A stretch of DNA of 64,000 nucleotides from Corticium candelabrum (lineage: Eukaryota > Porifera > Homoscleromorpha > Homosclerophorida > Plakinidae), in contig NC_085091.1 of assembly GCF_963422355.1 (NCBI RefSeq), positions 3,494,023 to 3,558,022 on the forward strand, read 5' to 3'. Position 1 is the stretch's first letter; every line of letters starts with the position of its first letter. A program made the position numbers and the translations under genes. Below are positions 48,881 through 61,643 of this stretch, piece by piece. Below the pieces are notes generated by a model that was given only the letters and a program-made list of their open reading frames with translations, was not told the origin of the DNA and did no database searches.

Positions 48881-49610
48881 ACACTGTTTACAGTTAGGCA
48901 GAGCACCCAAATTAGTCAGGGTAAGTGAACCACTCGCCACTAACACCAGCGTCCAAGTAATTAATTAATTAATATGTCATAATTACTATTACTAAATTAC
49001 ATTGCTAGCCATACACTATGTAACTGTTTTCAGTTAAGTGAAACACCCAACTTAGTCAAGGTAAGTGAATCACTCGCCAATAACAGCAGCATCCAAATAA
49101 TTAATTAATTAATATGTCATAATAACTGCTACTAAACTATATTGCTAACCATACACTATGACACTGTTTTCAATTAGGTGAAGCACCCAACTTGGTCAAA
49201 GTAAGTGAACCACTCACCAATAACAGCAGTAACCAAATAATTAATTAATTAATATGTCATAATTACTGTTACCAAATTATATTGCTAACCATACACTATG
49301 ACACTGTTTCAGTTAGGCAAAGCACCCAACTTAGTCAGGGTAAGTGAACCACTCACCACTAACAGCAGCATCAAATTAATTAATTAATTAATATGTCATA
49401 ATTACTGTTACTAAACTATATTGCTAACCATACACTATGACACTGTTTCAGTAGGTGAAGCACCCAACTTAGTCAGGGTAAGTGAACCACTCACCACTAA
49501 CAGCAGCATCCAAATAAGACAATTAGTTAAGGAATCATAACAATACATTAGAACACTGTTTTCAATCAGGTGATGCACCCAATCTAGTCTCGACAAGTGA
49601 TTCACTCATC
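48881..49610. repeat. tandem array of about 141-bp units
   Basis: Five units and a decayed sixth. Each holds CACCCAACTTAGTCAGGGTA AGTGAACCACTC-type sequence, an AATTAATTAATTAATATGTC stretch and CCATACACTATG. Units differ by scattered substitutions. Confidence 0.92.
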
Positions 49611-50200
49611 AGAAATTGGAGTGACATATTTGTTGCTGTTCTAGTAGGACAAGAATTGCTTTAAACATAATTAATTAATCTGTATAAATTCCTTAGATTA
49701 ACTAATGAAATAAATTTAATCCTAATTGAAAATTTAATAATCTATTGATTAATCTACTATTTATACGTTTATTTAGTCTACTAACTCAATCACATTGGGC
49801 CACTCCAATATGATTCTTTGTTTCCAATTTCCCGCCAGCCAAAATCCTGCCACCCAGGATTTCTCTGGGGGTTTTCATATTAATATCAATAATATTGATC
49901 TGTTTATATTAATATCAATATTATTGATCTTCATAACTGTTTTTATATCAATATCTAGATTAATATTGATATTAATGGTTTAATTGATATTTGATATTTA
50001 CTCTCATCTTTGTCCGCTTCGGCTGACTGTCAATTCGAGACTCCGCTCCGAGGGGTCCATCTTCAGCAGCTGTAGGCCCTGTTACAAACTGCGACAATGT
50101 TAACTGACGCTTCAGTCCTGACTGGCACGTGTAGCAGTGAGAAGACAGCACGTTAGACACGTGCTACAACATAGCCTCGAATTCCCAGACATCTGTGTAC
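49611..50200. other. AT-rich intergenic
   Basis: No gene recognised. 49,878-49,982 is built of ATATTAATATCAATA-type palindromes. Confidence 0.5.
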
Positions 50201-50797
50201 CGTAGCGGTAACGTCCACCTCTAGGGGGGTTTCCGGGCAACCTGGAAACATGCCTGCGTACGCCACTGTAATAAGGTTTGGTTACCATTCACAGCGACCT
50301 GATTCAAGCCTGTTGCTATCTCATAGCATCAATAATTTAACAATCGTCTAAGTAACTTAGTTAAACCACAGTTATGAAAAAGATACCTTCAGCACTCGCG
50401 CTAACAGTAACGGTGACTCTCGCCTCTTGGGGTTCTGGGTAACCTGGAAACATGCCTGGGTATACCGGGTACGCCACTGTTGCTATATGCCATGCCCAAT
50501 AGTTTTCCGTTTTACGCCACGAAAGCGGGAGGCAGAAAGTGCGAAGTGGATATCTATAGCATGCTTTTACGATTTTACTGTTGAGATTAGAAGTTATAGA
50601 AAAGTCCAGGTTGATTTACGTCAACCATAGAAAGTTACAGTCACATGCATGATCGGAAGAACCAACGAGAACCTCTAGACTGATGTCGTACTGACAAACG
50701 TCTTGACGTGACGTTCTATAGACACTATTGAACTGTTTGTATTTCAAATAAGTACACTACAGAAACATTACTATCAAACCTTAATAGAGTTTAAAAA

Positions 50798-51552
50798 TTA
50801 CTGACAAAACTCGTTTATTTCATCACTAAAACGAGAATCAGAAACATTAAAATAGACAGCTACAAATTGGTATCTTTTTGTCCTTTTGAGCTGTTCCGGT
50901 AGTTTACATTCACTTTGTAGTTTCACGCTAGGCACGAATTTTGATGGAGAAACAAGATATTTTACGTTTTGATAGATTGCACAAAGATAAAACGTTTCCA
51001 TATTTGAAGAACCGCCATTATTGATTCTTTTATACAAAAACTTTGTCGCTTTCTTACTCTGTAAACAAAAATTGATTAGGACCACTGTATAATGATGTCA
51101 CCAAACCATGGAGTTCAAATTACTTACAGATATATAGAGTTGTTTGTTTTTTCCAAGAGACAAGTATTTCCCTCCAAGTGTTTTCCAGAATTTGCATTTT
51201 TCGTGCATTTTACCGCAAACACTGCCATCGTCAACATCGACATCGCTATAAGCGAGTTCGACATCAGTGAATAGAGATTTTAATGTGATTGGGTGTCTCG
51301 TGGTATTCTTTAGAGAAAGAGAATCGTGGTCGTGTTCGATCGTGAGCGCTCTATCAATTTTTGACGATGTATTGGCCATCAGTGCCTTGTAACGTTGGCC
51401 ACAGATCATCTTTTTGCTCTGTTAATTAAATTAAATAATTAGTTTTACAACACAATTTTCCGGAGCGAAGGTTAAGTGGATGAAAAACAAGATATGTAGA
51501 GATTGGAAATATCGCATACTAATTACCATGTGTACAGTTGTGTGTGTGTGTG

Positions 51553-51625
<73 letters not shown>

Positions 51626-51764
51626 TAATTAAAGCGATAAGTAACGAAATCATTCTTACTACACATCCATGTCCTCTTTGAGCGAATCCAAAGCTGAACA
51701 ACACGATCAAAATGATATAAAAATTTCCACAGTAGACTAAACTACAGTTGTTTAATTCTGCCAT
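50798..51764 (-). CDS. small secreted protein, family 1, gene E
   Basis: Exons 51,764-51,660, 51,418-51,128 and 51,058-50,798 are phase 0 throughout, making 218 residues. The signal peptide core is IILIVLFSFGF. Compared with A, the acidic stretch reads VELAYSDVDVDDGS, so part of the Asp run is lost, and the cysteine pair region is CGKMHEKC. Exon 3 retains ETFYLCAIYQNVKYLVSP and the terminal FCQ. No lesion is seen. Confidence 0.82.
51540..51622. repeat. (TG)n microsatellite in intron 1 of gene E
   Basis: About 83 bases of TG with one CG interruption. Confidence 0.96.
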
Positions 51765-51849
51765 CTGAATTGTTACAATTCGACGTTGAAGTACCAACTG
51801 TTCTTGCTCTGACCAATAGTAGCTGATGAACAGAGATGCGAAGACGACG

Positions 51850-51857
51850 CTTATATA
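51850..51857 (-). promoter_or_regulatory. TATA box of gene E
   Basis: TATATAAG on the minus strand, about 86 bp upstream of the ATG, with the same downstream segment as genes A, D and H. Confidence 0.75.
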
Positions 51858-52448
51858 GCATCCTAGGACCCTAGAGTAAGGAACAAGCAGGAGGATACAT
51901 GGAAAGTTCGATGAGGTCGCTGTGTTACTGAGTAAGAATGTGACACTAGCACCCGTACACTCCGCATCATTTCGCTGGACTAGATTAGATTCACAGATTG
52001 TGGAAGAGAACCGTTGACCTTATTAGAACTGTCGATCCTCTTACACCGGAAGTTCCTTGTTGCAAAGCAGAGACGCCGATCGTTTTATCTCGCTTTTTAA
52101 ATGTAAATATAGACTTAGAAGTTCGACACGACCAACACAATGAACGTTGTCTGTTGTTTAGGCAGCGCGTCTAGCTGCTAGCAAACCGTAGCAGGAGAAA
52201 CTCGATACCTTGTGGTCGCTCTGTACGCATGCCATGTACGTCAAACCTTCAAGCACTTCCGTGGTTTCACAGGCTTCCTCTAAACTAGTAGTCTTGTATT
52301 CCAGAAATAGAAGTGCAAGTGAAACCCTAGCAGATGGGACTTCCCAATTGGGAGTCCTAGCGTCAGCTGTTGGTAGACTCGTACCCAGTCCTCCTCCTCG
52401 CGCACGCTCCACGTGTTTTGGCACGTGCTTTTTGTTACAATTGCCAGG

Positions 52449-52462
52449 ACACACACACACAC

Positions 52463-52528
<66 letters not shown>
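52449..52528. repeat. (CA)n microsatellite of block 3
   Basis: About 80 bases of CA with one CG interruption. It is equivalent to the array at 27.6 kb. Confidence 0.96.
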
Positions 52529-52529
<1 letters not shown>

Positions 52530-52578
52530 GAACGTTCTTGTCTATATTCTAAATTTTACAGCACACTTGCATAGTATT

Positions 52579-53655
52579 CAGGCGCGGATCCAGAAGTTCA
52601 CTATTAGTCTCTTGCACAGCCCCTCTTAACGCGCGCGCGAGGAGAGGAGAGAGGGCGGTGCCCGCACGCGTCTGTAATCCAACAGATAATTGGGAACGGA
52701 AGGAGTGACTTACGCCTGACGTCCTCTTTTTAGCACGAGCACACTATAGCAAACGCCTGCCTCAGGTGATGGCTAGCTATAAGGTCACTCGACACTCTGT
52801 GAAGTTGAGACGTCATGCGTTTGCATGCGCATTGTTCCGTAGAGCGTATCTAGCAGATCATGTAGTTCACTGAGGAGATCAAAAAGTAGCAGTCATTCTC
52901 TCATACAAGGGTAAGAGCTTGAAATTCAGATGGCAAGCTAGCGCGGAATGCGTCAATAGTCAAGGTAACGTGCGTTGTATTGGCGCAGCATCATATAGGT
53001 TTTACCTCGTGATCATAAATAAACTGCGAAACTTCCTGGGTCTGGTGAGTCTGGTTGTCTGTATAGTCTGTAGGGTCACCTCATCGTCATCACGTAACTT
53101 CTAGCCTGTGAGTCGAGACCTAGCTGCGCTAACCGTAACAACTTCCTGGGTCTAAGGTCTACGGACCGATAGAGTAGTGTCAACTCTGACTATCAATACA
53201 TGTACAACGTACGTCACCTTGACAATTTGAAAGCGCTTACGGCATTTGCATTCCGCGCTAGCTTAAGCTTGCCATCTGAATCTCAGGTTCTTACCCTTGT
53301 ATCAATGCATGAGGGAATGACTGTTATTTTTCGGTCTCCTCAGTCTCAGTCCTCTTCTAGTGAACTACATGATCTGCTAGATTCACTCTACGGAACAATG
53401 CGCATGAGAACGTATGACGCTATTCACTGCGTGTCGAGTAACATAATCGCTAGCCATTACCCGAGTCAGGCGAGTGCTACGCGTGCTAAAGAGACGGCGT
53501 CAGCTTTAGTCACTTCTTTTTCGTTCCCAATTATCTGCCAGACCCTCTTTCGCGTGCGGGTACGGCTCCTTCTCCGCTTCTCGCGCGCGTTAAGAGGGGC
53601 TGTGAGAGAGACTAGGGATTCACCCGCTGGCTGGTGCACCCCAACCCAATAGGCG
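52579..53655. mobile_element. foldback element, uninterrupted copy, 1.08 kb
   Basis: It starts CAGGCGCGGATCCAG. Arms of about 500 bp mirror each other, for example CACAGCCCCTCTTAACGCGC, CAGATAATTGGGAACG and GCGCATTGTTCCGTAGAG. The centre is near 53,100. The equivalent place in blocks 2 and 4 keeps only a collapsed remnant of about 60-70 bp. Confidence 0.8.
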
Positions 53656-55275
53656 TGTCTTGATGAATTATAAAATTCTATAGAAGAAGATTTTAGAGAA
53701 TGTATAAAGACGTAAATATAGCACTTTCCAAGGCCTGCAGCATTTCTGAGAAAACCCTAGTGACCGATGTTCAACTAAGCAGATGAAAAGGTTCATGAAG
53801 TTACCGTATACGTCGCTGTGTGCCGTCTTTACCTCGTCATTGTGGTACGTAAAGGAAACACATAAATATTTGATCAGGGACAGTAGAAGAGTACTATGGA
53901 AGAACTATTGTCATTCCGCGTAGGGATCACTTCCATGGTCAAAGTAAAAAAGTGTTTTGACTCAAATGTTGTTACGACCGTATGATTTCTTTGTTTGAGC
54001 AATTGCGCAGGAAAATATTTTATGAAAAATAGAAGAAGTCAGTGCCTAAAGCTATAGACTAAGCCTTGTCCCTCTCTAGATATGTGTACAGTACAGACCC
54101 CTTTTTGGAAACGACAAGCGGAAGAGCTTCGAGTGTTTTACATGTCGCATCTGCCTATAGTCCTGCGACTTTGCACGGAAGAAAAGCTGACATGTTGTAA
54201 CGTTCAATGGCATGCAGGTTTTTGAAATAGAAAACTTGTCCTCAACTTTACAGTAATTAAGCTCTATAGCAGCCGGCACAGATATATAATATATACAGCA
54301 TTTTGTAATTGAAAATACACTTTGAGAATTACTTGCATGCACACAAACAGTAACCACTATAGTTGAGAGCTGAGCCTCATGCAGTACGTGCCTATCTATC
54401 AGCTTAAAGCTTGCGTTTCACAACTGGAACGGACAGGACTTAGCGGTTTCGCCTTTAAAGCTATATACTTTTACTACGACATGAACCTAGACTAGGATAA
54501 ATTCACCTATGATTTTGTTATAAAACTTCTCAAAGAATGGAATTTAATCCATATTCTAGACTCATGCATGCAGATATCGACCATGCCCACTCTGAGTATA
54601 AGAGCATGTTTGTGGAATACATCACATTCTAGAAATATATTATTGGACATTTGTGATTGCAAATATTATCGGTCTATAGACTCATCACAATAGTTTCTAA
54701 AATTTGTGCTACGATGTAGGAGTGGTTTGTTCCAGTTTCAATTGATTTTTAAACTTTGATCGGTCTGCACTGTATTAGATTCGTCATGAATATCTGCACG
54801 GTTATATGCTTGTTTGCGGATTGAATTCAACTATTCTTTGGGTTTCTACAGAGTCTCTTAGTTAGGATAAAATCATGGCCTCGACATTTCTAATCATTAA
54901 TCTTGTACATTAACAATTTCTACAATATTTGCATTGTTCGATATTTTCCTTCCCACCCTCTCACTCGCCCTTCTGTGCAGTCTTAGGCTATGCCTGGATG
55001 CTATAATAGTATAGGCAGGTATTACCTAAACTGTAGAAAACAAAGATATTTACATACTTTCGCCCTGTCGTATAGACATGCAATGCAGTGTATAATTGGC
55101 TAAACACGCGCAAATGTACTGTTAGAGTAAAGCGAGCAATTACTAGTGGTGTCACACATTGGCAAACGTGTGGACGTGACTATTTCATTATTGAACCATT
55201 TTCTACACTTACGAGTACAGAAATCTAGTTTGCTATTTTCTAACTTATAAATATGTGAAGAATTTAAAACTTTTG

Positions 55276-55960
55276 TTACTTGACACAAAACGTCTTTATT
55301 TCATCACTAAAATGATTTGAACTATAATCAGAAACGTTGACATAAACAGCTATAAATTGGTATTTGTCTTCTGTGTCTTTAAGCTCGTCCGGTACTTCAC
55401 ATGTTTTTGTCTTACCTAAGTTCTTGCTAGGCGCAAGTGATGGACACACAAGATATGTGTCGTCCTGATAGAGTGTGCAAAGATAAAACGTTTCCTTGAT
55501 TGAATTGTTACATATTCTGTTGTACAAAAACTTTGTCGATTTTTTGCTCTGTAAACAAAAGTTGATTAGCACCACTGCAGTGATGTCCAATTAACAAACT
55601 AGTTCAAGTACTTACTGATAAATTTAGTGTTTTGCTTTCTCCAAAAGACACGTATTTTCCTTCGAGTGTTTTCCAATATTTGTCACCGCCAGCATTGACT
55701 TCGTCATCAGTGAATAGAGATTTTAGTGTAATAGAGTGTTGAGTGGTATTTTTCAGAGAAAGAGAATCATTGTTTAATATTGTGAGCGCCTTATCAATGT
55801 TTGGCGCTGAGTTTGCCATCAGTGCCTTGCAACGGTAGCCTTTGTCACAGATCATCTCTCTATTCTGTCAAAATAGTTAGTTAGACCATTTTACAACAAA
55901 AATATTCAGAACGGAAAGCAGGTGCGTATTGTAAATATTGTATAAAATGTACACGCAAAG

Positions 55961-56028
<68 letters not shown>

Positions 56029-56188
56029 GGAGGACAGAGATCGTGTGGTAGCTAAAAGCGTAAAGTAATAATATTACTACACATCCGTGTTCTTTCTCAA
56101 CTACACATCCATCTCCTCTTTCAACAAAATTATACAAGAGCAAAATGAGAAAGACATTTCTCCCGTAGATAAAACGTGATCCTGCCAT
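55276..56188 (-). CDS. small secreted protein, family 2, gene F
   Basis: Exons 56,188-56,078 (37 codons), 55,864-55,616 (83) and 55,548-55,276 (90 plus stop) are phase 0, making 210 residues. The signal peptide core is VFLILLLYNFV. It differs from family 1 in having a duplicated exon-1 end (RGDGCVVEKEHGCV), no acidic run (TDDEVNAGGDKYWKTLEGKY) and a longer tail (NVSDYSSNHFSDEIKTFCVK). It keeps DSLSLKNTTQHSITLKSLF and ETFYLCTLYQDDTYLVCP. It is the only intact family-2 copy of four. Fold and role unknown. Confidence 0.8.
55962..56027. repeat. (TG)n(GA)n microsatellite, intron 1 of gene F
   Basis: About 48 bases of TG are followed by about 16 of GA, the same compound order as in copies C and G. 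Confidence 0.96.
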
Positions 56189-56261
56189 CTTAATTGTCAC
56201 AAGTCGACGTCTAAACTTGCACCAACGATTCTTGCTTTGTACAGATACACGAAGAAGACGG

Positions 56262-56269
56262 TTTATATA
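56262..56269 (-). promoter_or_regulatory. TATA box of gene F
   Basis: TATATAAA on the minus strand, about 74 bp upstream of the ATG, followed by CCGTCTTCTTCGTGTATCTG, the family-2 version of the conserved downstream segment. Confidence 0.75.
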
Positions 56270-56990
56270 GCGACTAGTCAGGAAGCAGTAGGACGTTACA
56301 TGGAAAGGTACAGGACGTTGATATACGAAGATAAGAATTTTTTCGTCTAGGCTACACAACAGTTGTCAGCTAACTAGTCAGAAAGCATTTGTAATTAGTT
56401 TCTTTGGATTGACTGGATTCGCAAGGACTCCGGAAGAGAAACCTTTGACCCTCGAACTACATGTCGGTACTGCTAATTACTATTGTAACTCTATAGCTCT
56501 AATGTATAAAGAGCGACGACAGCACGATTTGCTGGAGCGCACTGCAGTACAACCACAACAATGGTTAATTAAGCGAACACTAAAGTAATAAACCCTCGTT
56601 GCTGGCCTAGCTAGCTAAGTTACGGAACATCACGTACTAATTAGCATAAAGAGCTTGAGAAAGGTAATGGACACATTCGCTTCCACGTCGTGGGTGTCTG
56701 GATTCGCTGGACTGGACTACTACTGTACTGGGCTACTGGTCTAGACTGCTGGACCGCACCCCACTATAACCTCTGCATTTTTGCTACGTCGCTTCTTGCC
56801 ATGTCCGCTGCAAAGAATCTACATGTAGTGTAGATGATGTACCTAGAATAAGTACACGGCATGTGGAATTGCCTGAGTAAATGCGCAGGCGCGTAGTAGC
56901 ATGCTACAGCAACGACCTCGGTCACTCCCAGACGCACGAAACAACCCTTGCTCGAACGGCTCAGCTCAAGGGAAGCACTCTACCAGTATA

Positions 56991-58260
56991 CTAGACTGCC
57001 AATGTCTAGAGTAACTTTCAAGGGAAATCCTGCGATTGCAGCAGCACGGTACTAGTCGTCTGACTCAACCAAGATCGCATTAGGTCTAATTATGGTGTGC
57101 AGCCCAAAATAATGATATTATGCATGACATAAGCGGCATGGTAACGTGCAAGATGTTACTTGTCTATCCATCTTCCGAATCGACTTTCTGTCCGTTCACA
57201 CTAGCTAGTTGGACGTAATACATAAAGGGATCTCTATACGCCTGAACGCGCCAGAGCTGCATGAGTTTTTCTGTCGGCCGCGTTTCTTTAAATCAACTTG
57301 CAGCATATGATATAGCTAAGACCGAGTAGTCTGTGCACTGATTCTTCGCAGCGGATCCTAGAGACAAAGCGACAGCAAATTAGGTATTGCATGGAGTCCA
57401 GTAGTAGTCCAATTTAGTAGTTTATGCAGTGCAGCGAATCCGGACGCCCATTCTATGTGCAATTGTGTGTAAAAGCATGTGAAGACACATCCACCGACTT
57501 ATAGAGATTAGCGCTCGCTATCCATTCTAATTATTGAGTCGACTGGCCGTTCAAATTAAGTCAAAGTTTTCCCGGCCTAAATATACAGTATTTATTATGC
57601 GTTACAATCTTAATCATGAAATGGCGTCATTTTAAGCGAAATCAGCAGCAAGCTATAGCTACAGAACAAGCAGAAAGTAAAATATTTTGATTTCAGTGAC
57701 GTAATAACTAATTAGATAATCTCTTGCCAGTTAAGGAGACTTTTGTAGACGTGTTCAAAGGCTAATACATTGTATTGATAGGCTATACTGTATATTTACC
57801 GCATCATGTAAACGTTCGTTTTCATGACATAATGTTTGAACTTAATTAAAGAGACTGAAGACGTAGTTACTCAATGTTGAGGGATAGCATGAGACAAGAC
57901 AGATAAAATAACCTGGTGCTTTTGGCCATAGAAAGAAATATTTATAGTATAGTAGACCTAGAAGCAGATGCAGACGGGTTTTTGCGCAGTAAACGTAAAC
58001 AGGACTGGAGAAGCTTAGAAACAATTAAGCGGTTAAAATTAGAAGTACAGCTACATACAAATTGGAGAAAGTTGTTTAGTTGCCGCCAAATCTTGGACTA
58101 CGGCTATATGCCACTGTCATAGTATAATAACTTAATTTATACAACGAATCTTGCTTGTTCAAACGGCATCTAGGCCTGTCTTGAATATAAGCCTGTCCTA
58201 TAACATTAGTTTGACTTCCAATTCGGCTTGGACAAAAATTAAGAGGCACGGCTTTTATAC
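56991..58260. other. spacer between blocks 3 and 4
   Basis: Unique sequence separating the head-to-head arms of the second pair. No gene recognised; small open frames near 57,916-58,122 lack motifs. Confidence 0.55.
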
Positions 58261-58472
58261 GCGACATTTAGCGGTACCGACGTGTAGTTCGAGGGTCAAA
58301 GGTATCTTTTTCGGAGTCTGCAAATACAGTCAATCCAACGAAACTAATTACAAATGCTTTCTGACTAGTTAGCCGACAACTGTTGTGTAGCCTAAACGGA
58401 AACATTCTTAGCTTCGTATACCAACGTCCTGTATCTTTCCATGTATCGTCCTACTGCTTCCTGACTAGTCGC

Positions 58473-58480
58473 TATATAAA
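58473..58480 (+). promoter_or_regulatory. TATA box of copy G
   Basis: TATATAAA about 74 bp before the ATG of copy G. It is retained although the gene is broken. Confidence 0.65.
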
Positions 58481-58553
58481 CCGTCTTCTTCGTGTATCTG
58501 TACAAAGCAAGAACCGTTGCTGCAAGTTTAGAAATCGACTTGTGACAATTCAG

Positions 58554-58704
58554 ATGGCAGGATCACGTTTTACCTACGGGAGAAATGTCTTTCTCATTTT
58601 GCTCTTGTATGATTTTGTTGAAAGAGGAGATGGATGTGTAGTTGAAAGAGGACATGGATGTGTAGTAATATTATTGTTACTTTACGTTTTTAGCTACACC
58701 GCAA

Positions 58705-58740
<36 letters not shown>

Positions 58741-58751
58741 ACACACACACA

Positions 58752-58820
<69 letters not shown>

Positions 58821-59193
58821 CTTTGCGCGTACATTTTATACAATATTTACAATGTCTATCTTTACAATTTTTCTCTTGTTGTAATATGCACATTCTTTCC
58901 GTTCTGAATATTTTTGTTGTAAAACAGTCTAACTATTTTGACGGAATAAAGAGATGATCTGTGGCAAAGGTTACCGTTACAAGGCACTGATGACAAGCTC
59001 AGCGCCAAATATTGATAGAGCGCTCACAATACTAAACAACGATTCTCTTTCTCTGAAGAATACCACACAACACCCTATTACACTAAAATCTCTATTCACT
59101 GATGACGCAGTCAATACTGGCGGTGACAAATATTGGAAAACACTCGGAGGAAAATACTTGTCTATTGGAGAAAGCAAAACACTAAATATTTCA
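58554..59193 (+). pseudogene. family-2 secreted protein, copy G (broken)
   Basis: Exon 1 (58,554-58,664) is intact, with the RGDGCVVERGHGCV end and a GTAATA donor. The exon-2 acceptor, CAG in the other copies, is CGG at 58,942-58,944, so normal splicing is lost. Exon 2 (58,945-59,193) is open with a GTAAGT donor. No exon 3 follows; the donor leads into the same unrelated sequence as in copy C. Confidence 0.85.
58708..58820. repeat. compound (CT)n(CA)n microsatellite, intron 1 of copy G
   Basis: About 30 bases of CT are followed by about 80 of CA with a CGCG interruption. Confidence 0.96.
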
Positions 59194-60486
59194 GTAAGTA
59201 CTTGAACTAGTTTGTTAATTGGACATTACTACAGTGTAACCGTGCAGACATGCATGACGCATCTAATACAGTGCAGACCGATTAAAGTTGAAAAATCAAT
59301 TAAACTTGAACAAAATCACTCCTGCGTCGTAGCACAAAATTGAGAAACAATTGCAATGACGTTATTAGCCTATAATATTTTCAACAACAAAATGTTCAAT
59401 AATCTATTTCTAGAATGTGGTTTAATTCAACAAACATACTCCTATACTCAGGGCGGGCATGGTCTGTAGCTGTCGAGTAGCCATCTGCATGCATAAGTCT
59501 ACAATATGGATTAAATTTCATCTTTCGGCAATGTTCTATAACGAAATCTTAGATGAATTTATTGTAGTCAAGGTATATAGCTAGACGAGACCGCTAACTC
59601 TTGTCCGTCCCATTTCTAAAACACATGTAAGTTTTAAGTTTTCGTAGTCTATGTAGGTTATAAGGGTAGACTCCGCTCACAACTAGTGCCTACTGTTTGT
59701 GTGCATGCAAGTAACTCTCAAAAGTGTATTTACAATCGGAAAATGCTGTCTATAGTATATATCTGTGCCGGCTGCTATAGAGTTTAAATTGCTATAAAGT
59801 TGAGGGCAAGTTTTCTGTTTCGAAAGCCTGCATGCCACTAAACGTTACAAAATGCCAGCTCCTCTTCCGTGCAAAGTCGCAGGACTATAGGCAGATGCGC
59901 CTGGTAAAACACTCCAAGCTCTTCCGCTTGTCGTTTCCAAAAACGGGTCTGTACTGTACACATATCTAGACAGTGACGAGGCTTAGTGTAAGCACTTACT
60001 TCTTCCGCTTTTCGTAAAATCAATTCCTGCGCAATTGCGTAAACAAAAGAAATCATGTGGTCGGAACAACATTCGAGTCAAAACCCTTTTTTACTTTGAG
60101 CAAGGAAGTAATCTAGAAACGGAATGACAATAGTTCTTCTACAGTACTCTTCTACTGTCGCTGATCAAATATTTATGTGGTTCCTTTACGTACCACAATA
60201 CGAAATAAGGACGGCATACAGCTACGTATACTGTACAGCCTCATACATTTTTCATCTGCATATTTGAACCATCGATCACAAGGGTTTTTCTTGAAATGCT
60301 GCAGGCCTTGCAAAGTCCTATATCTACGTCTTTATACATTCTCCAGAATCTCCTTCTACACAATTTTTATAGAAATTCCTCAAGACACGGCCATTGTGTT
60401 GAGGTGCACGTGCACTGAACCTTTAGACCAGCGCCTGAATTCTATACAAGTGTGCTGTTAAATTTGAAATATAGACAAGAACGTTT

Positions 60487-60487
<1 letters not shown>

Positions 60488-60550
<63 letters not shown>
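60488..60550. repeat. (TG)n microsatellite of block 4
   Basis: About 62 bases of TG ending CGCGCG. It is equivalent to the array at 41.03 kb. Confidence 0.96.
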
Positions 60551-60558
<8 letters not shown>

Positions 60559-61327
60559 CCTGACTGTCTCTCTGTCTGCAAAAAATAATCTGGCGCACAA
60601 ACAATCTGGTTCTTACTTTATTTTTTATGACGCTCGATTTGAGTGCTCCTGTTAATTCTTCATATTCCCCGACAGCTGACACAAGGACCTCCAATTGGGA
60701 AGTATTATCTGTTAAGGTTTTTTCTAAGAGACCACACCTACTAATTGGAGAGGCCACGGTCTCGTAGAGTTGCATGCTTAGCGGTGTCACACTGGTTGAC
60801 GCTAGAGAACAAACTAAATTTTTCTGAGAGCAAGCTATAGACTGCGAATTGTACAGTTGTTTCAGTTACAATTATCTAGTCTTACTTCTGGATATGCAGG
60901 CCTACAAGTTTAGAGGAAGCCTGTAAAACGACGGAAGTGCCTGGAGGTTTACATACACAGCATGAGTGTACATGCAGAGCGACCACAATGTATTGAGTTT
61001 CTCTTGCAACGGTTTGCTAGCAGCTAGACGCGCTGCCTAAACAACAAACAACGTTCATTCTTGGTTGTGTCGAATTGCTAAGCCTATATTTACATTTAAA
61101 AGCGAGATAAAACGATCGGCGTCTCTGGTTTGCAACAAGAAACTTCCGGTCTAACAGTTCCGATTGTTCTAGGGTCAAAGGTTCTCTTCCACAATCTGCG
61201 AATCTAACCTAGTCCAACGAAATGATGCGGAGTGTACAAATGCTAGTGTCATATTCTTACTCACCTACACAGCGACCTCATCGAACTTTCCATGTATCCT
61301 CCTGCTGGTTCCTGACTCTAGTGATGC

Positions 61328-61335
61328 TATATAAG
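61328..61335 (+). promoter_or_regulatory. TATA box of gene H
   Basis: TATATAAG about 86 bp before the ATG. The surrounding 100 bp is nearly identical to gene D. Confidence 0.78.
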
Positions 61336-61420
61336 CGTCGTCTTCGCGTCTCTGTAAATCAGTTACAATTTGTCAAAGCAAGACCAGTTGGTATTTCAAC
61401 GTCGAATTGTGACAATTCAG

Positions 61421-61558
61421 ATGGCAGAATCAAACAACTGTAGTTTTGTCTACTGGGGAAATTGTTTTCTCATTTTGATTTTATTGTTCAGTTTTGGATT
61501 CGTTCAAAGAGGACATGGATGTGTAGTATGAAAGATTTCGTTACTTAGCACTTTAATT

Positions 61559-61643
<85 letters not shown>

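Larger units (their letters stand above)
50200..56990 (-). repeat. duplicated block 3
   Basis: The most complete minus-orientation block. It contains family-1 gene E, an uninterrupted foldback element and family-2 gene F. It provides the empty site for the HECT insertion in block 1. The distal part, 56.46-56.99 kb, is found inverted at 38.3-38.8 kb. Confidence 0.85.

Noticed and set aside
53200..53652. 150-codon open frame in block 3
   Set aside because: It runs straight through one arm and the end of a foldback element. The equivalent frame in block 1 is interrupted and the composition is not protein-like.
54076..54357. Recurrent open frames of about 60-95 codons at 36.4, 40.4, 54.1 and 59.8 kb
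   Set aside because: They recur only because the blocks are duplicated. Frames lie on opposite strands in different copies, with indels between copies that ignore codon phase.
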